This document shows, one piece after another, positions 8,945 through 17,477 of a stretch of DNA of 35,095 nt. The position numbers and the translations under genes were made by a program. Within the stretch, counting starts at the first letter, position 1, and each line of letters begins with the position of its first letter. The notes under the pieces were generated by a model. That model made no database searches. It worked only from the letters and a program-made list of their open reading frames with translations, and was not told where the DNA came from. This DNA is from Acidimicrobiia bacterium (GTDB lineage Bacteria > Actinomycetota > Acidimicrobiia > Acidimicrobiales > SKKL01): NCBI GenBank assembly GCA_016649895.1, contig JAENWR010000028.1:1-35095 (forward strand), written 5' to 3'.

Positions 8945-10177
8945 TCAGAGGGCCCCGCGGAGCTCGGCCGCCTCGGCAACCCGTCCAACTGCGATGGCGA
9001 ACGCCGCGTCGCGCAGCGAGCACGAGCGCTCGATCGACAGCTGGTGCACGTTGTGGAAGGCGCTCGAGAGCACGAGGCCGAGCTCGTCGTTCACCCGCTC
9101 CTCGGGCCACCGGAAGCGCTGGGTGTTCTGCACCCACTCGAAGTAGGAGACGGTGACGCCACCCGCGTTGGTCAAGATGTCGGGCACGACCGTGATGCCG
9201 CGGCTGGCGAGGATCTCATCGGCCTCCGGGGTGGTGGGGTGGTTGGCCCCCTCGAGGACGATGTCGGCCGAGATCTGCTCGGCGTTGCCATGGTGGATCA
9301 CCTCACCGAGCGCGGCGGGGACGAGCACGTCGACATCGAGGGTGAGCAGGTCGTCACCATCGAGCGGATCGGCGCCGGCGAAGCCGACAACGGTTCCGGC
9401 CTCGGTGGCGTGCCGGTCGAGGGCGGCGATGTCGATGCCTCCGCCGCGGTGGATCGCGCCCTCCACGTCGGACACCGCCACGACGGTGTACCCGCGCTCG
9501 ACCGCGACCTTGGCCGCCCAGCTGCCGACGTTGCCGAACCCCTGGATGGCGAGGGTGGTGCCGGCGGGGTCCTTGCCGCGCACCCGCATGAGCTCGTCGA
9601 GCACCACGATGGTGCCCCGTCCGGTGGCCGAGGTGCGTCCCGGCGAGCCGCCGAGCGCGACCGGCTTGCCGGTGACGACGGCGGGCGAGTGTCCTTCCAG
9701 CTCCTCGTACTCGTCGAGCATCCACGCCATCACCTGCGCATCGGTGCCCATGTCGAGGGCCGGTATGTCGATCCCCGGACCGATGATCCCGCGCATGGCA
9801 CGGGTGTAGGCGCGCGTGAGGCGCTCGAGCTCGGGCCGGCTGAGCCCAGACGGATCGACCTGGACACCGCCCTTCGAGCCGCCGAACGGCACGTCGACCA
9901 GCGCCGTCTTCCACGTCATCAGCGACGCGAGGGCGCGCACCTCGTCGAGCTCGGCACCCGGGTGGTAGCGCACGCCGCCCTTGAACGGCCCGCGGGAGTT
10001 GTCGTGCTGCACCCGGTAGCCGATGTAGACCTCGAGGCTGCCGTCATCGCGGCGCAGCGGCACCTCGGCGCGCACCTCTCGGTGCGACACGCTGAGCACC
10101 CGGCGCGTCGACTCGCTGAGGCCGCAGATGTCGGCAGCTCGGGTGAAGAACAGGTTGACGGATTCGAACGGGGTCAC
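8945..10177 (-). CDS. gdhA: Glutamate dehydrogenase (Glu/Leu/Phe/Val dehydrogenase family)
   Basis: Cytoplasmic NAD(P)-dependent interconversion of glutamate with 2-oxoglutarate and ammonia. The 410 residues match the short hexameric class. Seen in order: substrate-domain motif GPFKGGVRYHP with its Lys, the catalytic segment VDVPFGGSKGGV, DMGTDAQVMAWM, the nucleotide-binding loop QGFGNVGSWAAK, LVPAALGEVI, EGANHPTTPEAD, and NAGGVTVSYFEWVQN. The Asp of SDVEGAI after the second beta strand might favour NAD, but specificity is not settled by this. The start is GTG at 10177, preceded by GGTGA; it lies 53 bases after the 5'-nucleotidase stop on the same strand. A valine or leucine dehydrogenase activity cannot be excluded. 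Confidence 0.94.
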   Translation of the reverse strand: MTPFESVNLFFTRAADICGLSESTRRVLSVSHREVRAEVPLRRDDGSLEVYIGYRVQHDNSRGPFKGGVRYHPGAELDEVRALASLMTWKTALVDVPFGGSKGGVQVDPSGLSRPELERLTRAYTRAMRGIIGPGIDIPALDMGTDAQVMAWMLDEYEELEGHSPAVVTGKPVALGGSPGRTSATGRGTIVVLDELMRVRGKDPAGTTLAIQGFGNVGSWAAKVAVERGYTVVAVSDVEGAIHRGGGIDIAALDRHATEAGTVVGFAGADPLDGDDLLTLDVDVLVPAALGEVIHHGNAEQISADIVLEGANHPTTPEADEILASRGITVVPDILTNAGGVTVSYFEWVQNTQRFRWPEERVNDELGLVLSSAFHNVHQLSIERSCSLRDAAFAIAVGRVAEAAELRGAL

Positions 10178-10230
10178 CCGGTCACCGTAGGGGAGGGGTG
10201 CGGCGGCGGCGCGGAGGGCGGTGCGCCTGT

Positions 10231-12015
10231 TCAGCTCGCGGGGATGATCCTCGTGCGTTGGGCGGGATCGACCGGGTCGGCGTAGTCGGCCGCCGTGACG
10301 GTGCCGAGCGACGAGAGGTACTCGGCCAGCGATTGCTGGTAGGCCACGCCGACGGTGGTGAACTCGTACGGAGCGAACATGTCGTAGCCGTCGCCGCCCT
10401 GGGCGAGGAAGTCGATGCTGGCGACCGTGATCGGCTCTCCCGGCACGATGGCGCCGCCCTCGACGACGACCGTGCCGTCATCGAGCACGACGCTGACCAC
10501 CCGCGAGCCTGCGGGGGCAGCGGGGTCGTACTCGATGACGAGCCCGGCCCACTGGGCGAAGTACCCCTCGCTGCCGGGCAGCGCCGAGAGGCCGTGCTCG
10601 GCCGCGGCCAGGATGTCGGCCCGATCGACGTCGGCGATGATGCTGATGGCGTTGGTGAAGGGGGCGATGTCGTAGGTGTCGGCGGCGGTGATGTCACCTG
10701 GCCCGATGATCGAGTCGTTGCGGATGCCGCCGCCGTTCTGGATCGCCACCTGGGGCACCGGTTGGCCGAAGCCGGTGGCCCGGGTCTGCGCCGCGAAGAG
10801 GTGGGCGTCGGCCATCAGGTTGCCCAGGTTGGTTTCCCGACTGCGCACGTCGCCGCGCACCCCGTTGAGGCCGACCTCGGATGAGGCGACGACGGTGGTG
10901 GCCAGGTCGGCGATGTAGCGCTCGACCGGACGTTCGACGTGGCGGAGGATGAACCAGTCCTGGGGGAGGTCTCCGGTGACGGGCACCAGCCCGCCGCTGT
11001 ACCCGGTGACGTTGCCGCGCCGGTCGAACACGAGGACGAGGCGCCCGATGTCGAAGTAGTCGCCTGGCACCGTCACCACCGGCACCTCGGTGCCGTCGAC
11101 GTCGGTGGCCACCAGCGGGTAGTTCGCCGAGATGTCCTCGCCGCCGCCGCCTCCGATGACCGCGTCGACGTCGTCGAGGCCGGCCACCAGGTCGAGCTCG
11201 TTCTGGATGTTCTGGAGATGGCTCGACAGCAGGATCTTGTCGATGCCCTCGGCGGTGAGCTCGTCGACCTCGGCCTGGATGACGCCGACGAGATCGTCAT
11301 CGATGACGACGTCGCCCGGGCTCGACACCTCGTCGAGGTCGGGCGTGGTGGCCCCCACGATGCCGATGCGCTCGCCCCGCTCGCGCACCACGACGCTGGG
11401 GCGGATGCGTCCGGCATCGACGAGGGCCTGGAGCGCTGGTTCGGCGGAGAAGTCGAGGTTGGCCGAGATGAAGATGTCGTCGTTGCCTCGGAAGCTCTCG
11501 ATGAAGTTGGCCAGCACCTCGGGTCCGAAGTCGAACTCGTGGTTCCCGATGGTGAAGGCGTCGTAGTCGAGGCTGTCGAGGGCGATGGCGTCGTAGTAGG
11601 GGACGCCCTTGTCGAGGCTGGCCTGCCACTCCGCGCCGGCCAGGAAGTTGTCGCCGGCGCTGATCGTGACGACTCCGCTCTTGGTGGCCCACGGCCACAG
11701 CCAACCACCGCGCGCCTCCCACTGGAGGCGTCGCACGAGGGCGCCGTAGCGGCTGATGCTGCCCGCACCGGGGTCGGCCTCGTCGCCGAGGAGGTCGGAC
11801 TCGCCGTCGTTGTTGTGGAGGATGGTGAGCGTGAAGTCGGGGCGGTCGTGCTGACCCCAACCCCAGCTGTGCGCGATGGCCTGGCCGTGACCGTTGCCGT
11901 GTTCGCCGCCGCGTCCGGCGTCGGCTGGGGCGGCCGCGCCGATGGCGACGAGGGCCGCGACCAGGAACCCGGCCAGGAGGCGACGCCACCCGGACCGTGA
12001 CGAGTGATGCAGCAT
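10231..12015 (-). CDS. Secreted 5'-nucleotidase / metallophosphatase (UshA-like)
   Basis: A 594-residue exported protein that probably dephosphorylates nucleotides or other phosphoesters outside the cell. It has a Sec signal peptide (SGWRRLLAGFLVAALVAIGA, then APADA), a His/Gly-rich spacer, a calcineurin-like metallophosphatase domain with SAGDNFLAG and GNHEFDFG, and a C-terminal 5'-nucleotidase domain with NGGGIRNDSIIGPGDIT and the aromatic-binding region around FLAQGGDGYDMF. The first metal motif reads LHNNDGES rather than the common TNDxHG, so a first-motif His is absent; a subgroup of such enzymes shares this. ATG at 12015 has GGAGG six bases upstream, so it is preferred over the longer frame to 12090. 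No cell-wall anchor is seen at the end (RTRIIPAS). Confidence 0.92.
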   Translation of the reverse strand: MLHHSSRSGWRRLLAGFLVAALVAIGAAAPADAGRGGEHGNGHGQAIAHSWGWGQHDRPDFTLTILHNNDGESDLLGDEADPGAGSISRYGALVRRLQWEARGGWLWPWATKSGVVTISAGDNFLAGAEWQASLDKGVPYYDAIALDSLDYDAFTIGNHEFDFGPEVLANFIESFRGNDDIFISANLDFSAEPALQALVDAGRIRPSVVVRERGERIGIVGATTPDLDEVSSPGDVVIDDDLVGVIQAEVDELTAEGIDKILLSSHLQNIQNELDLVAGLDDVDAVIGGGGGEDISANYPLVATDVDGTEVPVVTVPGDYFDIGRLVLVFDRRGNVTGYSGGLVPVTGDLPQDWFILRHVERPVERYIADLATTVVASSEVGLNGVRGDVRSRETNLGNLMADAHLFAAQTRATGFGQPVPQVAIQNGGGIRNDSIIGPGDITAADTYDIAPFTNAISIIADVDRADILAAAEHGLSALPGSEGYFAQWAGLVIEYDPAAPAGSRVVSVVLDDGTVVVEGGAIVPGEPITVASIDFLAQGGDGYDMFAPYEFTTVGVAYQQSLAEYLSSLGTVTAADYADPVDPAQRTRIIPAS

Positions 12016-12113
12016 GGGGGACCTCCGACTGGTGGTGGACGCCCGCGCCCGTTCAGCCTGCCTCATCGCAGCCCGTGAGACCAGGGTCACCGTGTGAACG
12101 ACGGGATGACACC

Positions 12114-12569
12114 ATGGGAGCCATGAGCGACGAGATGGAGCCGGGGTCGGACGCCCCGGAGGGAAGCGTGCTGCGGATCTCGCGGACCCTGGCCATCCCG
12201 CACCGCGAGCTCACCTGGCGCTTCACCGGCTCTGGTGGTCCCGGCGGCCAGCACGCCAACACCGCCAACACGAAGGTCGACCTGCGCTTCGACGTCGAGG
12301 CCTCCGAGGCGCTGGGTCCTCAGCAACGGCAGCGGCTGCTGTCGCGCTACGGGCGCGAGGTGAAGGTGGTGGAATCGGGGCAGCGCTCCCAGGCGCGCAA
12401 CCGCGATGCTGCGCTCGGTCGCCTGGCCGACCTGATCCGCGACGGATTGCGGGTCGAGCGGCGTCGCGTGGCGACGAAACCCGGCAGGGGAGCGGTCGAG
12501 CGACGGCTTCAGGCCAAGCGGCAGCGGTCCGACACCAAGAAGCAGCGGCGATCGCGCAACTGGGACTGA
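12114..12569 (+). CDS. arfB: ArfB-like peptidyl-tRNA hydrolase (GGQ release-factor domain)
   Basis: A 151-residue ribosome-rescue factor predicted to cleave peptidyl-tRNA on stalled ribosomes. The GGQ motif is in GSGGPGGQHANTANTKVDLR, where the Gln acts in hydrolysis. The C-terminal tail is strongly basic (RRLQAKRQRSDTKKQRRSRN), as expected for the segment that enters the empty mRNA channel. There are no codon-recognition domains, which separates it from RF1/RF2. ATG at 12114 is preferred with GGGATGA upstream; ATG at 12123 is an alternative. It is divergent from the 5'-nucleotidase, with 98 bases between the starts, and convergent with the lipid kinase, with 14 bases between the stops. Confidence 0.9.
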   Translation: MGAMSDEMEPGSDAPEGSVLRISRTLAIPHRELTWRFTGSGGPGGQHANTANTKVDLRFDVEASEALGPQQRQRLLSRYGREVKVVESGQRSQARNRDAALGRLADLIRDGLRVERRRVATKPGRGAVERRLQAKRQRSDTKKQRRSRNWD

Positions 12570-12583
12570 CCGCGCCAGCGTCG

Positions 12584-13498
12584 TCAGCGGGGCGAGACGA
12601 CCTGCCACGTGCGGGGCCGCACCCGAAAGTTGACCTCGGTGCTCCACTCTCGGATCTCGCCGTCGACATCGCCCCGGAGTGGGCCGTCGGCGCCGATGGT
12701 GACCGATGTGGCCGTCCACCGGCCGACGTCGTCGCGCCGATCCAACCGATCACGGAGGGCATCGACGGCCATCGCCGCCCGTCCGCCGGCGGTGGGTACC
12801 TCGACGACCACGACCTCGGCTGTGGGCTCGGTGGTCTCCACCCCGTCGATCGGCTCGATTCCGCCGCCCATGCTCGGCCCGAGGAGCATCAGCACCGCCA
12901 GGGTGGGCCCGTCGTGCACCTGCTGGCCGTCGACGGTGACGCGCAGCGTCTCGCCCGGGTAGCGCAGCCCCTCGACCACCGTCGCCACGGGGTAGGCGAG
13001 GCGGCGGAGGCGAGGCTTCCACGCGGTGCCTCGCTCGGCGGCAACCAGGCCGAGACCGAAGTGTGCGTTGTTGTGGGCGAGCTCGCCGTCGTTCGACTCG
13101 AGTGCCGCGTACCAGCGAGGAGCCCCCTCGATGACGACCTCGACTGCCGCCAGCAGATCGGCCCCGAGCCCGATGCCGCGGGCGAAGTCGTTGCCGGTCC
13201 CCGCCGGCACCACCGCGACCGGCTGGTCGAGGGCGCCCGTGGCCGCCAGGCGGTTGAGGGCGAAGTGGAACGTGCCGTCGCCACCCGCCAGGACGAGACG
13301 GCGTCCGTCGAGGCCGGCGACCACGGCATCGAACGCCTCGTCGCCGTCGGTCCACTCGACCGAGGTGGGGGCGTGCTCGGCCAGTCGTCCGGCCGCCTCG
13401 CGGATGGCCGAGCGCTCGCTCGATCCTGCCGCGGCGTTGGCGGCGACGACGTAGCCAGCGGGCGATCCCGGACAGTGCCCGCCCGCATCTGCGGTCAT
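12584..13498 (-). CDS. Diacylglycerol/lipid kinase family protein
   Basis: A 304-residue ATP-dependent lipid kinase of the DAGK catalytic (DgkB/YegS) family, predicted to phosphorylate diacylglycerol or a related lipid at the membrane. Nucleotide-binding GGDGTFHFALNRL and VVPAGTGNDFARGIG are intact, and the C-terminal domain has the expected DGE (DVDGEI). The ATG at 13498 overlaps the TGA of the upstream phospholipase D-type gene by one base (TGATG), so translation is probably coupled. A longer frame exists upstream but runs across the neighbour and is not coding. Together with the cardiolipin-synthase-like gene this suggests a phospholipid-remodelling pair. Sphingosine-kinase-like or methylglyoxal-pathway roles are less likely. 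Confidence 0.9.
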   Translation of the reverse strand: MTADAGGHCPGSPAGYVVAANAAAGSSERSAIREAAGRLAEHAPTSVEWTDGDEAFDAVVAGLDGRRLVLAGGDGTFHFALNRLAATGALDQPVAVVPAGTGNDFARGIGLGADLLAAVEVVIEGAPRWYAALESNDGELAHNNAHFGLGLVAAERGTAWKPRLRRLAYPVATVVEGLRYPGETLRVTVDGQQVHDGPTLAVLMLLGPSMGGGIEPIDGVETTEPTAEVVVVEVPTAGGRAAMAVDALRDRLDRRDDVGRWTATSVTIGADGPLRGDVDGEIREWSTEVNFRVRPRTWQVVSPR

Positions 13499-14664
13499 CA
13501 GATGGTGCCCTTGGCTGTCTCGACCACCTTCTCGGCCACCTTCTGCACGAGGCTGCGGTCCTCCCACCGTTCGAGGTCGATGGCCACGCTGCGTTCGAGG
13601 TCGTCGTCGAAGTGGGCGTCGAGGATGGCGGTGAGGTCGGGGTCGTGCAGCACCAGGTTCACCTCCTCGTCGAACTGGGTGGAGCGGTTGTTGACGTTGG
13701 CCGAACCGACGCTGGCGACGACGCCGTCGATGGTCATCACCTTGGCGTGGAGCATGCTCGGCTGGAAGTAGCAGACGGTGACCCCGGCCTCGAGCAACGT
13801 GGCGTAGGTGGACTCGCTGGCCATCTGCACGAACCGCTTGTCGGCGTGCGGGCCTGGCAGGAGGAGGTGCACCTCGACGCCACGGCGAGCCGCGTCGCAG
13901 ATGAGCTCGAGGAGGTACTCGTCGGGGTTGAAGTAGGCGGTGGTGATCCGCAGTCGGCGCTCGGCGAGCTGCACGAGGGCGCGGAACATGGTGGAGACGT
14001 CGCTCCAACCGGTCTCGGCCGCGCCCTTCACCACCTGCACGGTGTGGTGGCCGGACTGGGGCTGCGGAGGGAAGAGGTCGACGGCGGGGTCGAACAGGTC
14101 GCCCTCGGTCTCGGCCCAGTTGTCGATGAACGCGCCCCGCAGTCCCAGGATGGCGGGCCCTTCGAGGCGGAAGTGGGTGTCGCGCCACTCGGTCTCGTCG
14201 CGGGCGTCGCCGGCCCACTCGTCGGCGATCCCGACCCCTCCGGTGAAGCCGATGACCTCGTCACAGATCAAGATCTTGCGGTGGGTGCGGTGGTTCACCT
14301 CGCCCAACCCGCCGGACTGGACGGGACGGAACCAGCGGACGTCGCATCCGGAGCCGGTCATGCGCTCGACCAACTCGTCGTCCATGTTGCGGGCGCCGAG
14401 GGCGTCGAGGAGCACGCGTACGCGCACACCGTGGCGGGCGCGTTCCGACAGGGCGTCGGCGAAGCGCTCGCCGATGGTGCCGGTCCAGTAGATGAACGTG
14501 AGCAGGTCGATGCTGCGCTCGGCCCGGGCGATGCAGTCGAGCATCGCCCCGAAGATCTGGTCGCCGTTGCGGAGCACGACGACGTCGTTCCCCTCGCTGG
14601 CCGGCGAGCCGAGGAGCCCCTCGAGGGTGCGGCGGATCTGGTCGGAGCGTTGGGCCTCATCCAT
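13498..14664 (-). CDS. Phospholipase D-family cardiolipin synthase-like protein
   Basis: A 388-residue protein with two HKD motifs. The first is HRTHRKILICDEVIGFTGG and the second LHAKVMTIDGVVASVGSANV followed by NNRS. These form the bilobed active site that moves phosphatidyl groups between phospholipids (or phosphatidylglycerol) through a His intermediate. The N-terminal TM pair of classical ClsA is absent, so it resembles ClsB-type or minor cardiolipin synthases. The helix AERSIDLLTFIYWTG before the first lobe is typical. ATG at 14664 has no clear ribosome binding site; a TAGCCT nine bases upstream could be a -10, but there is no good -35. The gap to modC is 98 bases. Phosphatidyltransferase or nuclease activity are alternatives. 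Confidence 0.9.
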   Translation of the reverse strand: MDEAQRSDQIRRTLEGLLGSPASEGNDVVVLRNGDQIFGAMLDCIARAERSIDLLTFIYWTGTIGERFADALSERARHGVRVRVLLDALGARNMDDELVERMTGSGCDVRWFRPVQSGGLGEVNHRTHRKILICDEVIGFTGGVGIADEWAGDARDETEWRDTHFRLEGPAILGLRGAFIDNWAETEGDLFDPAVDLFPPQPQSGHHTVQVVKGAAETGWSDVSTMFRALVQLAERRLRITTAYFNPDEYLLELICDAARRGVEVHLLLPGPHADKRFVQMASESTYATLLEAGVTVCYFQPSMLHAKVMTIDGVVASVGSANVNNRSTQFDEEVNLVLHDPDLTAILDAHFDDDLERSVAIDLERWEDRSLVQKVAEKVVETAKGTI

Positions 14665-14762
14665 CAGAGGATGAGGCTACGACCTGGACCTCCGCCGACC
14701 TCGTCTCGCCCCATCCCGCCAATGGGCAGGTCGTCGCCCGGCGTCGGTGACGCCAACGCGAT

Positions 14763-15824
14763 CTACCCGGGGGTGACATCGATCTCGGTGGCCTTGATCG
14801 ACACCCAGACTGACGCCCCCGGAGCCAGTCCGAGCTCATCGACCGCGGCAGGGGTGACCTCGACCGCCAGCGGCTGGGGATCGGTCACCTGCACCCGCGC
14901 CCGGTCGCCGAGGCGCTCGACGTGCGATATCTGGGTGGCCCAGCTGTTGCGGGCGCTTCCGGTGGGTCGTTCGGTGTGAAGGGTGATGCTGCGGGGGCCG
15001 ATCGTGACGACGACCGGCCCGTTTGTGGTCCGTTCGGCGGTGTGGAGGACGTGCCCGCTGGTGGCGGTGACGACTCCGTCCCGGGCGTCACCCATGATGA
15101 CGTTGAGCCCGGTGAGCTCGGCGATCCATGGCGTGCGAGGCCGTCGGGCCAGCTCCTCCGCGGTGCCCGACTGGACGATCCGGCCCCCCTCGATCACGTG
15201 GATGCGGTCGGCGAGGAGGAACGCGTCGGTCGGGTCGTGGGTGATGAGCACCCTCGGCGCCGCGAGCTCGCCGAGGTCGTCGCGCAAGGTGCGACGCAGC
15301 GTCGCTCGGCTGGCGACATCGAGCGCGGCGAACGGCTCGTCGAGGAGGAGGAGGCGGGGCGACGCGGCGAGCGCCCGGGCGAGGGCGACCCGCTGGGCCT
15401 GTCCGCCCGAGAGCTCGCGGGGGCGACGCGTGGCCAGCTCGGCGATGTCGAGTCGGTGGAGGACCTGGCGCGCCACATCGGCCGCACGATCGCGCCGCCT
15501 CCCGCGTCGTCGAGGCCCGAACGCCACGTTGCCGAGCACGTCGAGGTGGGGGAAGAGGAGGTGGTCCTGGAACACGACGCCCACCTGCCGCTGCTCGGCG
15601 GGCACGAACGTGTCGCTCGACGGTTCGTCGAGGAGGGTGTCGTCGAGTCGTACGTGCCCGGCGTCGAGGGCGAGGAGGCCGGCGAGCACGGCGATCGTGG
15701 TCGACTTCCCGGACCCGTTCGGTCCGAGGACCGCTGCGGTCTCGCCCGCAGGCACCTCGAGCTCGACGTCGAGGTGGAAGGTCTCGCCGCGAGCGACGAC
15801 CAGGTGCGCGTCGAGGCCGCTCAT
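14763..15824 (-). CDS. modC: Molybdate ABC transporter ATPase with TOBE domain
   Basis: A 353-residue ATPase subunit powering molybdate (possibly tungstate) uptake. Walker A is GPNGSGKST, the signature is LSGGQAQRVALARAL, Walker B is LLLLDEPFAAL, and the switch His is in VLITHDPTDAF. The C-terminal ~70 residues form a TOBE oxyanion-binding domain beginning near TQISHVERLGDRARVQVTD. ATG at 15824 overlaps the modB stop by four bases (ATGA), showing tight coupling. A longer upstream frame is out-of-frame reading of modB. It is the last gene of modA-modB-modC. No ModE box was recognised upstream of the operon. Confidence 0.94.
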   Translation of the reverse strand: MSGLDAHLVVARGETFHLDVELEVPAGETAAVLGPNGSGKSTTIAVLAGLLALDAGHVRLDDTLLDEPSSDTFVPAEQRQVGVVFQDHLLFPHLDVLGNVAFGPRRRGRRRDRAADVARQVLHRLDIAELATRRPRELSGGQAQRVALARALAASPRLLLLDEPFAALDVASRATLRRTLRDDLGELAAPRVLITHDPTDAFLLADRIHVIEGGRIVQSGTAEELARRPRTPWIAELTGLNVIMGDARDGVVTATSGHVLHTAERTTNGPVVVTIGPRSITLHTERPTGSARNSWATQISHVERLGDRARVQVTDPQPLAVEVTPAAVDELGLAPGASVWVSIKATEIDVTPG

Positions 15825-16618
15825 CGCCGGCCCCACCAACGGTCGCGGAGGACGACGAGGACGGTGAACGAGATGGCGACGAGCACCAGGCTCAGCGCCA
15901 CAGCGGTGTCGCGGTCGGATTGCAAGGTGACGAACACCGAGAGGGGGAGGGTCTGGGTGCGCCCCTGGGTGTTGCCCGCGAAGGTGATGGTGGCACCGAA
16001 CTCGCCGAGGGCGCGCGCCCAGGCGAGGACGAGCCCGGCGGCGAGGGACGGCCCGATCATGGGGAGCGTCACGTAGCGAAAGACCGCCCATCGCCCGGCC
16101 CCCAGGGTGGCGGCAGCCTGCTCCACCCGCGGGTCGAGGTTGTCGAGGGCGCCTTCGACGGTGATGACCAGGAAGGGCAGGGCAACGAAGGTGTTGGCCA
16201 TGACCACGCCCCACATCGAGTAGGGGAGCAGGAACCCCGTCTTCTCGTAGAGCGTCTCGCCCAGGAGGCCCTGGCGGCCGAAGGCGAACAGCAGAGCGGC
16301 GCCGCCGACCACCGGGGGCAGCACCATCGGAAGGGTGACCAGCGCCCGGACGGCCGAGCGGCCAGGGAAGTCGACTCGGGCCAGCACCCACGCGAGCGGG
16401 ACACCGAGGACCAGGCTCAGCAGGGCAGCGAGGAGCGAGGTGATGAGCGAGAGCCGGAGCGCGTCGAGGACGGCGGGTTCGGTGAGGAGGTCGGGCAGAT
16501 CGGTCCACGGGGTACGACCCAGGAGCCCGGCCAGGGGCAGGGCGAACAGGAGCGCACCGACAGCGGCCAGTCCGACCAGCGCCGCCGGGGGTCGTGACTG
16601 CGTGCGCCGCGTGGTCAC
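15821..16618 (-). CDS. modB: Molybdate ABC transporter permease
   Basis: A 265-residue inner-membrane permease with about six transmembrane segments. The coupling EAA loop reads VEQAAATLGAGRWAVFRYVT followed by LPMI, and the family segment ARALGEFGATITFAGNTQGR is typical of ModB/CysT-type permeases. The GTG start at 16618 overlaps the modA stop (GTGA), and its stop overlaps modC (ATGA). The much longer open frame to 17668 is non-coding overlap with modA. Sulfate permeases are close relatives; the partner ModA and the TOBE-bearing ModC favour molybdate. Confidence 0.94.
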   Translation of the reverse strand: MTTRRTQSRPPAALVGLAAVGALLFALPLAGLLGRTPWTDLPDLLTEPAVLDALRLSLITSLLAALLSLVLGVPLAWVLARVDFPGRSAVRALVTLPMVLPPVVGGAALLFAFGRQGLLGETLYEKTGFLLPYSMWGVVMANTFVALPFLVITVEGALDNLDPRVEQAAATLGAGRWAVFRYVTLPMIGPSLAAGLVLAWARALGEFGATITFAGNTQGRTQTLPLSVFVTLQSDRDTAVALSLVLVAISFTVLVVLRDRWWGRR

Positions 16619-17376
16619 CGTGCCTCGAACCCGAGCTCGCGCAGCAGCTGCTGGCCGTCGGACGAGAGCGCGAACTCGACGAGTGACGCGGCGCCGCCGG
16701 GGTTGGGGGCGGCATCGAGCACGGCGATCAGGTGGACGAGCTCGGCGGGCAGCCCGTCGGCGAGGTCGAGGCTGTCGATGTGGTCGGATGCAACGGCGTC
16801 GGTGCGATAGACGATGCCGGCGTCGAGCTCGCCCGCCGCCAGCTTGGTGGCGAGCGACCGCACGTCGGGCTCGTCGGTGTCGACCGACGGCTCGACGCCG
16901 GCCGCGGCCAGGGTGCGTCGGGCGAGGCGACCACAGGGAACCTGTTCGGCGCAGAGTCCGACGAGCAGGGACGGGTCGGCCAGGTCGTCGATGGAGTCGA
17001 CCCCAGCTGAGTTGCCGGCCGGTGTGGCCAGCACGAGGCGGTTGCGCGCAAGGACCGAGGGGGTGCCGTCGACCGCTCCTGCGTCGAGGAGGATCTCCAT
17101 GTCGGCCACGTCGGCCGGGGCGAACACATCGGCGGGAGCGCCCTCGAGGATCTGCGCCCGTAGCGTCGAGCTGGCGCCGACGTCCACTTGGAGATCGATG
17201 CCCGGGTGTGCGGCCTCGAACCGGGGTTCGATCACGGAGAACGCCTCGGCGAGCGACGCGGCTGCGAACACCCGCACGACCGAGCCCGATCCTGCGCCGG
17301 AACGTCCGGCCCCCGAGCTGCACGCCGACGCGACGAGCGCAGCCACCAGGACCGCGCCCCTCCTCCAGCGATGCAC
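16615..17376 (-). CDS. modA: Molybdate-binding lipoprotein
   Basis: A 253-residue extracellular solute-binding protein. The N-terminus is a lipoprotein signal peptide: basic MHRWRRG, hydrophobic AVLVAALV, then ASAC with Cys at residue 19, followed by a Gly/Ser linker. The mature part has the ModA pattern: AAASLAEAF, VGASSTLRAQILEGAPADVF, DAGIVYRTDAVAS, and a C-terminal SSDGQQLLRELGFE. GTG at 17376 is chosen because it begins exactly at the signal peptide; upstream codons to 17475 are not signal-like. It is divergent from the acyl-CoA dehydrogenase gene, so promoters of both units share the short gap. Tungstate specificity is possible. Confidence 0.92.
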   Translation of the reverse strand: MHRWRRGAVLVAALVASACSSGAGRSGAGSGSVVRVFAAASLAEAFSVIEPRFEAAHPGIDLQVDVGASSTLRAQILEGAPADVFAPADVADMEILLDAGAVDGTPSVLARNRLVLATPAGNSAGVDSIDDLADPSLLVGLCAEQVPCGRLARRTLAAAGVEPSVDTDEPDVRSLATKLAAGELDAGIVYRTDAVASDHIDSLDLADGLPAELVHLIAVLDAAPNPGGAASLVEFALSSDGQQLLRELGFEAR

Positions 17377-17477
17377 CTCGCCAGAGTAGGCGCCGAGCCC
17401 ACGCTCCCTTGTTGGACTTGGTGGAGATAGTGTGAGGGGACGCGATGGGGAACCGCACCGACACCAGGGGGACATCG

